Of a stretch of DNA of 64,000 bases, positions 53,807 to 62,662 are shown piece by piece (the first letter of the stretch is position 1; the number at the start of each line of letters is the position of its first letter). Under the pieces are notes generated by a model, which worked only from the letters and a program-made list of their open reading frames with translations, was not told where the DNA came from and did not search any database. Both the position numbers and the translations under genes were made by a program. The stretch comes from JACVRW01 sp963819635 (GTDB lineage: Bacteria; Actinomycetota; Thermoleophilia; Solirubrobacterales; Thermoleophilaceae): the NCBI GenBank assembly GCA_963819635.1, contig CAWFWX010000004.1, forward strand, positions 1 to 64,000, given 5' to 3'.

Positions 53807-55387
53807 GTGCGCCTGACCGTCGACCTTCGATTCGACGCCGCGGACCTGCACGAGTCCGAGGACGAGCTCGCGATCGGGTTCCACCGGATCGCCGCGGCGG
53901 CGCGCAACCCGCGCGAGCTCCTGCGGCTCCTGCGCGGACGCCGGTTCGACCGGGTGCGCGTGATCGAGGACGAACTGCCGCCGAGCGCGGTTCAGGCCGT
54001 CTCGCTCGTCCTCCTCGCGATGGCCCGTGCACCTTGCTTCGAGGCGGGCGGGCGTGCCGGCGGCCGGGGCCGCTTCCTGGTGCGCGCGCTCCTGCGCGCC
54101 GCGTGGGCCGTGCCTGGCGAGCTGGCCCGGACGGCGCTGTGGGCGCGCCGCCTGCGGGCGGCGGGTGCGCGGCGCTCCCCGCTCCCCCGCACCGTCGCGG
54201 ATCCGGCCGAGGTGGCGTACCTGCGCGTGGAGCCGACGCTGCGGTGGATGGGCGCGTACGTCGGCGGCGCCGCCACGCACACCACCGGCGTGATCAACGG
54301 CTTCGCGGACAACGGCCTGCGCGTCGAGGTGTTCGCCCCCGAGCAGCCGCTCGGGACCGGCGCCGCCTCGTTCACGCGCGTGCCTCCGCGGCGCGTGTTC
54401 CATCTGGTGCGCGGGCTGACCTACACGTCGTACTCCCGGGATGTGGTCGCGGCGGCCCGCGGCAGCGGCGCGGACTTCGTCTACCAGCGCTACTCGCTCG
54501 GCTCGCTCGCGGGGCTCGAGCTCGCCGAGCGCCTCGGCGTCCCGCTCGTGCAGGAGTTCAACGGCTCCGAGATCTGGGTCGAGCGCCACTGGGGGTCCGG
54601 CGGCCTGCGGCTCGAGCGGGACTTCGACGCCGTGGAGCGGCGCAACCTGCTCGACGCGTCGCTGATCGTGGTGGTCTCGGACGTCCTGAAGGAGCAGGTG
54701 GTCGAAGCGGGCGTCCCGGGCGAGCGCGTGCTCGTGAACCCGAACGGCGTGGACGTGGGACGCCTCGAGCCCTTCCGCGCCCGCCCTGCCGCGGACTGGC
54801 GCAGCGAGCTCGGCCGCGAGGAGGCGCCGACGGTGGGCTTCATCGGCACCTTCGGGCTCTGGCACGGCGTGATGGTGCTCCCGGCGATGATCGAGGCGCT
54901 CGCCGAGAGGCGGCCGGAGGCGCGCTGGATCGTGATCGGCGACGGCGGCCTGCGCGCCGACATGGAGCGCGAGCTGCGAGCGCGCGGGGTGGAGCAGCTC
55001 GTCGAGCTCACCGGGCTCGTGGACCACGACCGCGCGCTGAGCCTGCTGTCGGCCTGCGACGTCTGCGTCTCGCCGCACGTGCCGAACCCCGACGGCACGC
55101 CGTTCTTCGGCTCCCCGACCAAGCTGTTCGAGTACATGGGCCTCGGGAAGCCGATCGTCGCGAGCGCGCTGGAGCAGATCGCGGACGTGATCGAGCACGA
55201 GCGGACGGGGCTGCTCGGTCCGCCGGGTGACGCCGCGGCCGCGGCCGAGCAGGTCGACCGGCTGCTCGGCGACCCCGAGCTCCGCTCGCGGCTCGGCGCC
55301 GCGGCGCTCGAGGAGGCGCGCGAGACCTACAGCTGGGCCGCGCACACCCGCCGGATACTCGACGCCCTGGCCGCCGGGGGCCAGTAG
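53807..55387 (+). CDS. Glycosyltransferase, GT4 family, with N-terminal extension
   Basis: The product is 526 residues from GTG 53807, 5 bases after wecB. About 130 N-terminal residues (VRLTVDLRFDAADLHESEDE onward) form an unassigned basic helical region. The GT-B part begins near EVAYLRVEPTLRWMGAYVGG, with VPLVQEFNGSEIWVERHW, VLVNPNGVDVGRL, VGFIGTFGLWHGVMVLPAMI and the donor site SPTKLFEYMGLGKPIVASAL. The open frame continues upstream out of phase with wecB and is not coding there. Confidence 0.85.
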   Translation: MRLTVDLRFDAADLHESEDELAIGFHRIAAAARNPRELLRLLRGRRFDRVRVIEDELPPSAVQAVSLVLLAMARAPCFEAGGRAGGRGRFLVRALLRAAWAVPGELARTALWARRLRAAGARRSPLPRTVADPAEVAYLRVEPTLRWMGAYVGGAATHTTGVINGFADNGLRVEVFAPEQPLGTGAASFTRVPPRRVFHLVRGLTYTSYSRDVVAAARGSGADFVYQRYSLGSLAGLELAERLGVPLVQEFNGSEIWVERHWGSGGLRLERDFDAVERRNLLDASLIVVVSDVLKEQVVEAGVPGERVLVNPNGVDVGRLEPFRARPAADWRSELGREEAPTVGFIGTFGLWHGVMVLPAMIEALAERRPEARWIVIGDGGLRADMERELRARGVEQLVELTGLVDHDRALSLLSACDVCVSPHVPNPDGTPFFGSPTKLFEYMGLGKPIVASALEQIADVIEHERTGLLGPPGDAAAAAEQVDRLLGDPELRSRLGAAALEEARETYSWAAHTRRILDALAAGGQ

Positions 55388-55398
55388 CCTCAGGCGCG

Positions 55399-56178
55399 AT
55401 GCCGACTCAGCAGGCAGAGGAGACGAAGGGCGCCGTCCGGAGCTTCTGGGAGCGCACCCCGTGCGGATCGTGGGACGCCACCGCGCCGGAGGGAACGAGC
55501 GAGTACTTCGACCAGATCGAGCGGCGCCGCTACGAGCTCGAGCCGTTCATCCACCGGTTCGCGCGCTTCGGCGAGACGTCGGGGCAGCGGGTGCTCGAGA
55601 TCGGCGTGGGGCTCGGTACAGATCACGTCCAGTTCGCACGCGCCGGCGCGGATCTGACCGGTGTGGACCTCACCGAGAAGGGGGTCGAGCTCGTGGGCCG
55701 CCGCCTGGGCCTCGAGGGCCTCGAGTCGGACCTTCGGGTGGCGGACGCCGAGCGGCTCCCGTTCGAGGACGCGAGCTTCGACGTCGTCTATTCGTGGGGC
55801 GTGCTGCACCACACGCCCGACACGCCGCGCGCCATCCGCGAGGCGATCCGGGTGCTCCGCCCCGGCGGCCGGCTGTGCGTGATGGTGTACTCGCGGCACG
55901 CCTGGGTCTCGTACGGGCTGTGGGTTCGCAACGGCCCGCTCAGCAGGCGGCCGTTCCGCTCGCTGTCGGACGTGCTCCACCACCACATGGAGAGCCTGGG
56001 CACGAAGGGCTACACGAAGCGCGAGCTCCGCCGCATGTTCGCGGGGGTCGACGAGCTGCGCCTCGAGAAGGTCTGCACGCCATACGACATCGAGTACGCC
56101 GGCGGTCTCGCGCGCCTCACCGAGCGCTGGCTCGGGTTCTTCCATGTCGTTCAGGGCCGCCGGGCCATCGCCCGCTAG
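55399..56178 (+). CDS. SAM-dependent methyltransferase
   Basis: The product is 259 residues. N-terminal AVRSFWERTPCGSWDA is typical of a glycan-locus methyltransferase group; motif I is VLEIGVGLGTDHVQFARAGA, then LTGVDLTEKGVELVGRRLGL, SFDVVYSWGVLHHTPDTPR and EAIRVLRPGGRLCVMVYSRH. The KGYTKRELRRMFAGVDELRL segment parallels the methyltransferase at 42909. It sits between two GT4 genes, 11 bases from one and 2 from the other. Confidence 0.83.
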   Translation: MPTQQAEETKGAVRSFWERTPCGSWDATAPEGTSEYFDQIERRRYELEPFIHRFARFGETSGQRVLEIGVGLGTDHVQFARAGADLTGVDLTEKGVELVGRRLGLEGLESDLRVADAERLPFEDASFDVVYSWGVLHHTPDTPRAIREAIRVLRPGGRLCVMVYSRHAWVSYGLWVRNGPLSRRPFRSLSDVLHHHMESLGTKGYTKRELRRMFAGVDELRLEKVCTPYDIEYAGGLARLTERWLGFFHVVQGRRAIAR

Positions 56179-56180
56179 CA

Positions 56181-57455
56181 ATGCCGTCGCGGCGCATCCT
56201 CGTCGTCAGCTACCCGTACCCGCCGATGCCGACGGTCGGCGGCAATCGCTGGCTCGCGATGTCCAAGTACCTGCGCGAGATGGGACACGACGTGACCGTG
56301 CTCACCACGTCGGCCTTCGGCGCGCTGCCCGACGACGGCGAGCAGGGAGTCGTCCGGTCGCGTGACCTGATCGCGGCACCGTGGCTGCGCCGCCTGATGC
56401 GCAGGCCGCCGCTCCCCGAGCCCGGCGAGGCGCCGCCTGTGGACACCCCTCCGTCGCGGCTCATCACGGGCGTCGCCGTGCCGGACCCGTACGTCGTGAC
56501 CTGGGTCCCGGGCGCGGTCGCCGCCGTCAGGCGGCTGCTCCGGGAGGAGCGCTTCGACGCCATCGTCACGACGTCCGCGTACGAGTCGGCGCACCTGGTG
56601 CCGCTGGCGCTCGGCGGGCTGCGGCCGGCCTGGGTCGCGGACTTCCGCGACGGCTGGACCTACCACCCGTGGAAGCCGCCCTTTCCGACCCGGATTCAGC
56701 GAGGGCTCGACGTGCGACTCGAGCGGCGGGTGGTGCGCACTGCAGAGCGCGTGGCCGCCGTCGAGCGGCCGGTGGCCGAGGACTTTCGCGCGCGCCTGGG
56801 CATCGACGCGGTCCACGTGCCGAACGGCTGGGATCCCGCCCTCGAGGCGGAGCTCGAGGGGGCCGCGCCGCCGGCGCTCGACCCGGAGCGGGTCAGCCTC
56901 GTGCACACGGGGAAGCTGACCGGCGACTGGGGCCGCCACCCGGGCACGCTGTTCGAGGCCATGTCGCACCTGCGCGAGCGCGAGCCGGAGGCGGCTGACC
57001 GGGTCGAGCTCGTGCTGGCCGGGCGCCTCGATCGCGACGAGCAGCGGCTGATCGAGGGGCTCGAGCTCGGCGACATGGTGCGCCACGTGGGGCAGCTCTC
57101 CCGGGCGGACTCGATCGCCCTCCAGCGACGGGCCGACGCGCTCCTCCTGCTCACCTCCCCGAATCTCGTATGGGAGCTGCCGGGCAAGTTCTTCGAGTAC
57201 CTCAGCGCGGGGCGCCCGATCCTCGCGCTCGCCCGCGGGAACGAGGCCGCCACGATGGTGGAGGAGACGCAGACGGGCGTGACCGTGCCGCCCGATGACG
57301 TGGAGGCCGTGACGCTCGCGCTGCGCCGGCTCGTCTCAGGCGACCTTGCGGCGGCGCACCGGCCCGCCGGCACCGAGCGCTACGTCTATCCGGCCCCGGC
57401 CGAGGAGATGGCGGCGGAGATCGAGCGGGCGATCGCCGCGCACGGCCGCGGCTAG
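56181..57455 (+). CDS. Glycosyltransferase, GT4-like (GT-B fold)
   Basis: The product is 424 residues from ATG 56181. N-terminal ILVVSYPYPPMPTVGGNRWL is a GT4-type start; PAWVADFRDGWTYHPWKPPF is typical of a subgroup in capsule loci. The donor half has RVSLVHTGKLTGDWGRHPGT, VELVLAGRLDRDEQRLIEGL and the site GKFFEYLSAGRPILALARGN. It is the last gene of a plus-strand run starting at wecB and overlaps the convergent methyltransferase by 4 bases. Confidence 0.87.
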   Translation: MPSRRILVVSYPYPPMPTVGGNRWLAMSKYLREMGHDVTVLTTSAFGALPDDGEQGVVRSRDLIAAPWLRRLMRRPPLPEPGEAPPVDTPPSRLITGVAVPDPYVVTWVPGAVAAVRRLLREERFDAIVTTSAYESAHLVPLALGGLRPAWVADFRDGWTYHPWKPPFPTRIQRGLDVRLERRVVRTAERVAAVERPVAEDFRARLGIDAVHVPNGWDPALEAELEGAAPPALDPERVSLVHTGKLTGDWGRHPGTLFEAMSHLREREPEAADRVELVLAGRLDRDEQRLIEGLELGDMVRHVGQLSRADSIALQRRADALLLLTSPNLVWELPGKFFEYLSAGRPILALARGNEAATMVEETQTGVTVPPDDVEAVTLALRRLVSGDLAAAHRPAGTERYVYPAPAEEMAAEIERAIAAHGRG

Positions 57456-58381
57456 CCCGGCCGCCGCGCCACCGCGTGGAGCTGATCGCCGGAGCCGGCG
57501 ATCCGGTCCGCCAGCCGTGAGAGCGGCCACGTGAGCGCGCACAGGCCGGCGGCGACGCGCAGCCTGAGTCCCTCCGGGAACAGGCAGCGCCCCACGGCCG
57601 CGTACTGAAGGCTCGCGGGAAGGCCGATCGAGCTCGTGCTGGTCTCGACCCGGACCGGCTCGAGCCCCGCGGCGGCCAGCGCCCGGCGCAGGCCCGTCTC
57701 GGTGAAGTGCACGCGGTGGCGCGGCACGTCGAGGTGGAACCAGCGCGAGCCGAAGCGCCTGCTCTGCCAGCTCCCGAAGTTCGGGACTGTGATCGAGACG
57801 ATCCCACCCGGTCGGAGCGCGGCGGCCGCGTGTCGCAGGTCCGAGACAGGGGCGGGAACATGCTCGAGCGAGTGCTGGAAGACGGCGAGGTCGTAGGCGC
57901 CGGGCTCGACCTGTACGTCGTCGAGCGTCCCCTGACGGGCATCCACACCGCGGGCCCGCGCGACCTCGCACGCGTCGGGCGACGGCTCAACCCCGGTCAC
58001 CGCCCAGCCGCGCTCCACGAGGAGCGCCGCCAGGTCGCCCCGCCCGCAACCCACGTCGATCGCCCTGCCGGCCGGCATGTCGCGCGCCGGGCGCAGCGGA
58101 TGGCCGGTCAGCGCCTGCCGGCCCTGCCAGGCGCGGATCCCGCGCGAGATCAGCCGCAGCAGCGGGTTCCGCGGCAGCTCGTACGGCCCATAGCCCGCCG
58201 GATAGAAGCTCGCTATCTGCTCGGCCGACGCGGCGGGTGTGGTGAGGCCGCTTGCGCAGGAAACGCAGCGCTCGACCCCGAAGACACCGGCCAGTCCGTG
58301 GAGGCGGTCCACCGCCTCGAAGAGCCTCTCCCGCGGTCCCCGCTGCCCGCAGACCGGGCATCTGTCGTCCGCTTCGGGCAA
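57452..58381 (-). CDS. SAM-dependent methyltransferase with N-terminal zinc ribbon
   Basis: The product is about 309 residues from TTG 58381. Two Cys pairs, RCPVCGQRGPRERL and GVERCVSCASGL, form a probable zinc ribbon. The central TTPAASAEQIASFYPAGY and motif I AIDVGCGRGDLAALLVERGW follow, then VTGVEPSPDACEVARARGV, YDLAVFQHSLEHVPAPVSD and LRPGGIVSITVPNFGSWQ. This architecture is common in methyltransferases of sugar biosynthesis. Starts further upstream (58429, 58462) would overlap the divergent GT4 gene, so I prefer 58381. Confidence 0.82.
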   Translation of the reverse strand: MPEADDRCPVCGQRGPRERLFEAVDRLHGLAGVFGVERCVSCASGLTTPAASAEQIASFYPAGYGPYELPRNPLLRLISRGIRAWQGRQALTGHPLRPARDMPAGRAIDVGCGRGDLAALLVERGWAVTGVEPSPDACEVARARGVDARQGTLDDVQVEPGAYDLAVFQHSLEHVPAPVSDLRHAAAALRPGGIVSITVPNFGSWQSRRFGSRWFHLDVPRHRVHFTETGLRRALAAAGLEPVRVETSTSSIGLPASLQYAAVGRCLFPEGLRLRVAAGLCALTWPLSRLADRIAGSGDQLHAVARRPG

Positions 58382-58409
58382 GGGGCCGCAGAGTAGCCTG
58401 CGGGCGCAC

Positions 58410-59483
58410 GTGCCCCGAGTACTGAACATCCTCCCGCACCCAGGTGGAGGAGCTGAGCGCATCGTGACCAGGCTCGTGGAGATGGACGGCGGATTCGAGC
58501 ACCGTCGCGCCTACCTGGCGCCGGTGCGCTCACCTGTTAGCGCGGCGCCGTCGATCGTCGCGTCGCGCCGCCGGCTGCTCGCCGAGGCGCGCGCGGCTGA
58601 TCTGGTGCACGTGATCGGGGACACCGGCGCGCTGATCCTGCTCAGGCTGCTCCGGGAGCGGCCGTCGGTCTTCGGCACGCATGGGCTCCATCTGCTGCGG
58701 CGTGTTCGCGGCCCGCTCGCCGTGGCCACGCGTCGCAGGATGCGCAGGGTGCTGCGGGCGACCACCGTCGTCGCCTGTACATCCGAGCCGGAGCTGGTGG
58801 AGCTGCGCGCTCTGGACGCGCAGGCGCGCTTCGAGCTGGCGCTCAACGGGATACCGCTCCCCGCTCCCGTGAGCGCCGCTGAGCGGGCCGGCGCCCGCGA
58901 AGGGCTCGGCCTCCCGCCCGAGGCCTTCGTGGTGCTCTACCTGGGCGAGCTCGAGGAGCGCAAGCACCCCCTCGTCGCCGCCGAGGCGGTGCTTGCCCTC
59001 GCCGGCTCGGACCAGCAGGTGGTGCTTGTCGCGGCGGGAGACGGTCCGCAGCGCGCGGCGCTCGAGCGGCTGTCCGGCCCTTCCGTGCGCGTCCTCGGCT
59101 TTCGCGAGGACGCCGACGGGCTGATCGCGGCCTCCGACACGCTCGTGATGCCGTCCGAGCGCGAGGGGCTTTCGCTTGCACTGCTGGAGGCGATGGGACG
59201 CGGGCTTCCGGTCGTTGTGTCCGACGGCGCCGGCAACCCCGAGGCCGTGGGCGACGCCGGCGTCGTGGTTCCACTCGGCGACGCGGACGCTCTCGCCGAT
59301 CAGCTGCTCCGGCTGGCGCGAGACCCCGGCGAGCGCGCCCGGCTCGGCGAGGCCGCGCGCCGGCGCGTGGAGTCGCGGTTCACGCTGGAGCGCTGGCAGG
59401 CGGACATGAGGCGCGTGTTCGCCGCCGCGCTCGAGGACGGGCCTAGGGAGCCTGCCCCCGCCGCCGGCGCACAGCGCGCTTGA
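58410..59483 (+). CDS. Glycosyltransferase, GT4 family
   Basis: The product is 357 residues from GTG 58410. Features are VLNILPHPGGGAERIVTRLV at the N-terminus, ADLVHVIGDTGALILLRLL, then VVLYLGELEERKHPLVAAEA and the E-x7-E site SEREGLSLALLEAMGRGLPV followed by SDGAGNPEAVGDAG. The 3' end overlaps the convergent GT2 gene by 41 bases, so both C-termini share DNA. Divergent from the zinc-ribbon methyltransferase by 28 bases. Confidence 0.87.
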   Translation: MPRVLNILPHPGGGAERIVTRLVEMDGGFEHRRAYLAPVRSPVSAAPSIVASRRRLLAEARAADLVHVIGDTGALILLRLLRERPSVFGTHGLHLLRRVRGPLAVATRRRMRRVLRATTVVACTSEPELVELRALDAQARFELALNGIPLPAPVSAAERAGAREGLGLPPEAFVVLYLGELEERKHPLVAAEAVLALAGSDQQVVLVAAGDGPQRAALERLSGPSVRVLGFREDADGLIAASDTLVMPSEREGLSLALLEAMGRGLPVVVSDGAGNPEAVGDAGVVVPLGDADALADQLLRLARDPGERARLGEAARRRVESRFTLERWQADMRRVFAAALEDGPREPAPAAGAQRA

Positions 59484-60240
59484 GCGGCAGAGGCGTCAGA
59501 TACGACACGAGCGCCGGAACCATCCCGAGCGCCCCGCGAAGCGTGCGCCGCCGCCTGAGCGCCTGCGCACGCATCGCGATCGTCTCCCCTGTCTGAGCAC
59601 GCTCCTTGCGCGCCGCGACGTTGCGGCTGGACATCCGGCGCGTGGCGAGTGGCTCGTCGAGGGTCACGACACCATGCCGCTCCGCGAGCTTCAGCCACAG
59701 GTCGTAGTCCATCGCGTAGAGGAAGCCCGGGTCGTAGCCGCCCACCTCGAGAGCCGCCTCCCGGCGGAAGCACGCGCAGGAGTTCGGGATCGGGTTGAAC
59801 CGCATGAGCACCGGGCGCACGTCGCCGGCGGCGAAGGTCGTGCGCGGCCTGAGCGGCTCGCCCGCCTCGTCCACCTCGTACATGCGCGTGCCGACGACGG
59901 CCACGTCCGGGCGGCTCTCGAGCAGCTCGACCTGCCGCTCGAGGCGCTCCGGCTCGGACCAGTCGTCCGCGTCCTGGATCGCCACGAGCGCGGCGCGCGC
60001 TTCGGCGAGGCCGGCGTTGAGGCTGCGCGAGATGCCCATGTGGGGGAGCTTCAGGTAGCGGACCCGGCCGTCGCCGAGCGAGGCCACAACCTGCTCGGTC
60101 TCGTCCGTGGAGCCGTCGTCGACGATCAGGAGCTCCAGCTCGCTCAGCGTGCCGTCGAGGATCGAGCGGGCGGCTCGCTCGACGGTGTCGGCGTTGTTCC
60201 AGCACCCGATCAGGACGCTCACGCGCGGTTCCGCCGTCAT
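59443..60240 (-). CDS. Glycosyltransferase family 2
   Basis: The product is 265 residues from ATG 60240. GT-A core: VSVLIGCWNNADTVERAARS, LELLIVDDGSTDETEQVVAS, the metal-site QDADDWSEPERLERQVEL, NSCACFRREAALEVGGYDP and YAMDYDLWLKLAERHGVV. The terminal PLPLKRAVRRRRG is basic. Its start overlaps the preceding GT4 stop (ATGA). Confidence 0.9.
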   Translation of the reverse strand: MTAEPRVSVLIGCWNNADTVERAARSILDGTLSELELLIVDDGSTDETEQVVASLGDGRVRYLKLPHMGISRSLNAGLAEARAALVAIQDADDWSEPERLERQVELLESRPDVAVVGTRMYEVDEAGEPLRPRTTFAAGDVRPVLMRFNPIPNSCACFRREAALEVGGYDPGFLYAMDYDLWLKLAERHGVVTLDEPLATRRMSSRNVAARKERAQTGETIAMRAQALRRRRTLRGALGMVPALVSYLTPLPLKRAVRRRRGQAP

Positions 60241-61379
60241 CGCGCCTCGTAGCTCGCCAGGACCGTCTCGAGCGACGACTCCAGCGACAGCCGGCGCGCG
60301 TTCTCGCCGAACCACGCGGACGTGGTGGCGCGCAGCTCGGGACCGGCGTCCAGGACGCGACCGATCGCCGCGGCCAGGTCGCCGGGCTCCGCCGACCGCG
60401 CCACGAAGCCATTTCGCCCCTCCTCGATCAGCTCGACCGCGGCGTTGTCCGGCCCCTCGACGACCACGCTCGGCGTGCCCACAGCCGCGGCCTCCAGCAC
60501 GATCAGGCCGTAGCCCTCGCGGCTCGAGGGCAGGACCATGCAGGCGGCGCGCCGCAGTGCCGCTTCGACCCGCTCGGAGTCGACGAAGCCGGGCGCGTCC
60601 ACGTGGTCGTCGAGGCCGAGATCGCGCACGCGCTGGAGGGCAGTGGGCCGCTCCGGGCCGTCCCCGTAGATCTCCAGGCGCAGCTCGGGACGTTGAGCGC
60701 GCAGGCGCCCGAACGCTTCGACGAGCGCCGGCACCCGCTTCTCGGCGATGTGGCGGCCGGCAAACACGAGCACCGGCTCCGCCGGAGCGGGCTGCACGGG
60801 CTCGAGCGACCCCGCGTACTCACCCTCGAGCACCGTCGCCTTCCCGCGATGGCCCAACTCCTCGAGCCGCCGGGCGTGCAGCCGCGAGAAGCAGAAGGCG
60901 CGGTGCGGCACGCGCGCGCACAGCTTCTGCACGGCCCAGCCCACCGCGCCGCCCACCCGGCCGAGGTAGCCCCGCCAGTAGTCGCGCGACCACACCTCGT
61001 GCCAGTCCACCACCAGCCGGAAGCGGCGCAGCGGGCGCACGAGGGCAGCCGCCAGGAGCGAGAAGTACGGAAACGACGCCGTGTGCACGACGTCGTAGCG
61101 GCGGCCGGGCCGCAGCAGGTGGGCGAGGACGCCGGCTCCGAAGACCAGCGGCGGCAGGATGCGCCGGCGGTCGCCGCTGTAGAGGGCCATCCGCGGCCCC
61201 ACCGCGACGACCTCGACGCCCGGGACCTCCGGAACGGTGCCCCGGTCCCATTGGCGGAGGGTCAGATAGGTCACCTCGTGGCCCTCGGCGGCGAGCCGCT
61301 CGCCGAGATTTCGGTACCAGCGCTCGGCGCCGCCGACGGTGTACGGGAAGAGGCAGTCGTAGATCAAGCAGATTCGCAT
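60237..61379 (-). CDS. Glycosyltransferase, GT4 family
   Basis: The product is 380 residues from ATG 61379. N-terminal RICLIYDCLFPYTVGGAERW, LVVDWHEVWSRDYWRGYLGR, then EPVLVFAGRHIAEKRVPALV, LRLEIYGDGPERPTALQRV and the donor site SREGYGLIVLEAAAVGTPSV with EGPDNAAVELIEEGRNG. All GT4 landmarks are present. It is the first gene of a two-gene minus-strand unit. It is divergent from the GT2 at 61455 across a 75-base gap that holds the short inverted repeat ACAAC-AC-GTTGT at 61445-61456. Confidence 0.9.
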   Translation of the reverse strand: MRICLIYDCLFPYTVGGAERWYRNLGERLAAEGHEVTYLTLRQWDRGTVPEVPGVEVVAVGPRMALYSGDRRRILPPLVFGAGVLAHLLRPGRRYDVVHTASFPYFSLLAAALVRPLRRFRLVVDWHEVWSRDYWRGYLGRVGGAVGWAVQKLCARVPHRAFCFSRLHARRLEELGHRGKATVLEGEYAGSLEPVQPAPAEPVLVFAGRHIAEKRVPALVEAFGRLRAQRPELRLEIYGDGPERPTALQRVRDLGLDDHVDAPGFVDSERVEAALRRAACMVLPSSREGYGLIVLEAAAVGTPSVVVEGPDNAAVELIEEGRNGFVARSAEPGDLAAAIGRVLDAGPELRATTSAWFGENARRLSLESSLETVLASYEAR

Positions 61380-61454
61380 CGCGTCACCCTCGGCTACCAT
61401 CCGGCGCGCTGGGGGCCGCGACGATCCGCGGCACCGGGTGTTCTACAACACGTT

Positions 61455-62639
61455 GTGACGACCACCCAAGGGACAGGCACGCGCGACCGCCGAGGTCGCT
61501 GGTCTAGGCAGAGCGGGACCACGGTGTCCGTGGTCATCCCCTGCCTCAACGAGGCCGAGCACATCCAGGAATGCGTGCGGCGGGCGCGCGGCGTGCTGGA
61601 CGACAGCGGCCTGAACGGCGAGGTGATCGTCGTCGACAACGCGTCCGACGACGGCAGCGGGGAGCTCGCGGCCGAGGCGGGGGCGCGGGTCGTGCTCGAG
61701 CCCGAGCGGGGCTACGGCAGCGCCTACCTGGCCGGCTTCAACGCGGCCGCCGGCCGGCACATCGTGATGGCCGACGCCGACCTGACGTACGACTTCGAGG
61801 ACATCCCGCGCTTCGTCGAGCTGCTCGAGGAGGGCGGCGATTTCGTGATCGGCGACCGGATGGACAACATCCATCCGGGCGCGATGCCCTGGCTGCACCG
61901 CTACGTGGGCAATCCCGTGCTCAGCGGCATCCTCAACATGTTCTTCAGCACCGGCGTCAAGGACGCCCACTGCGGCATGCGCGCCGTGCGCCGTGAGGCC
62001 CTGCCGTTGCTGGACCTGCGCTCGAGCGGGATGGAGTTCGCGTCGGAGATGGTCATCCGCGCCGCCAAGTCCGGCCTGGACATCCGGCAGATCCCGATCG
62101 AGTACCACCCGCGCTCGGGCGAGTCGAAGCTCGCGAGCTTCCGCGACGGCTGGCGCCACCTGCGCTTCCTGCTCGTGCACAGCCCGACCCACCTGTTCGT
62201 GATCCCCGGCGCCGTCATGGCCGCGCTCGGGGTGCTCATCTCGGCCGCGGTCCTGCTCGAGATCCAGATCTTCGGGCGCGAGTGGTACCTGCACGCGCTC
62301 GTGGCCGGATCGCTGCTGATGATCGTGGGCACGCAGGTGGTCGCGCTCGGCCTCTGCGCCCACGCGTACGGGACCTACTTCATGGCCGAGCGGGATGCCT
62401 GGTTCGACAGCATGCGCGCGCGCTTCCGGCTGGAGCACGGCCTCCTGCTGGGAGGCGCCATCGTGCTCGCGGGCATCGGGGTGGCTGCGGTGATCGTCGC
62501 ACGCTGGGTGGACCGCGGCTTCGGACAGCTCTCGGAGGAGCGGCTCGCGGTGCTCGCGGCCGCGCTCATCATCGTCGGAATCCAGGTCTTCTTCTCCTCC
62601 TTCCTGCTCAGCATCCTGGGGTTGCGCCGCCGCGACTGA
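61455..62639 (+). CDS. Glycosyltransferase family 2 with C-terminal membrane helices
   Basis: The product is 394 residues from GTG 61455. The DPM1-like GT-A domain has TTVSVVIPCLNEAEHIQECV, GEVIVVDNASDDGSGEL, GRHIVMADADLTYDFEDIPR, GDRMDNIHPGAMPWLHRYVG and DAHCGMRAVRREALPLLDL, with PIEYHPRSGESKLASFRDGW. Four hydrophobic helices follow from about residue 250. Members of this group make polyprenyl-phosphate sugars for outer-face GT-C enzymes. The long open frame upstream is antisense and rejected. Confidence 0.9.
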   Translation: MTTTQGTGTRDRRGRWSRQSGTTVSVVIPCLNEAEHIQECVRRARGVLDDSGLNGEVIVVDNASDDGSGELAAEAGARVVLEPERGYGSAYLAGFNAAAGRHIVMADADLTYDFEDIPRFVELLEEGGDFVIGDRMDNIHPGAMPWLHRYVGNPVLSGILNMFFSTGVKDAHCGMRAVRREALPLLDLRSSGMEFASEMVIRAAKSGLDIRQIPIEYHPRSGESKLASFRDGWRHLRFLLVHSPTHLFVIPGAVMAALGVLISAAVLLEIQIFGREWYLHALVAGSLLMIVGTQVVALGLCAHAYGTYFMAERDAWFDSMRARFRLEHGLLLGGAIVLAGIGVAAVIVARWVDRGFGQLSEERLAVLAAALIIVGIQVFFSSFLLSILGLRRRD

Positions 62640-62662
62640 CGCGTGGGCTGCGCGATGCCGAG

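Noticed and set aside
52643..55387. Apparent 914-residue fusion of WecB and a glycosyltransferase
   Set aside because: The frames join only because of the extra base at 53131-53132; WecB continues in the next frame to its stop at 53801 and the GT has its own GTG at 53807.
60603..61454. Upstream extension of the GT2 frame
   Set aside because: It is antisense to the GT4 gene at 60237-61379 and has no family features; the GT2 starts at GTG 61455.
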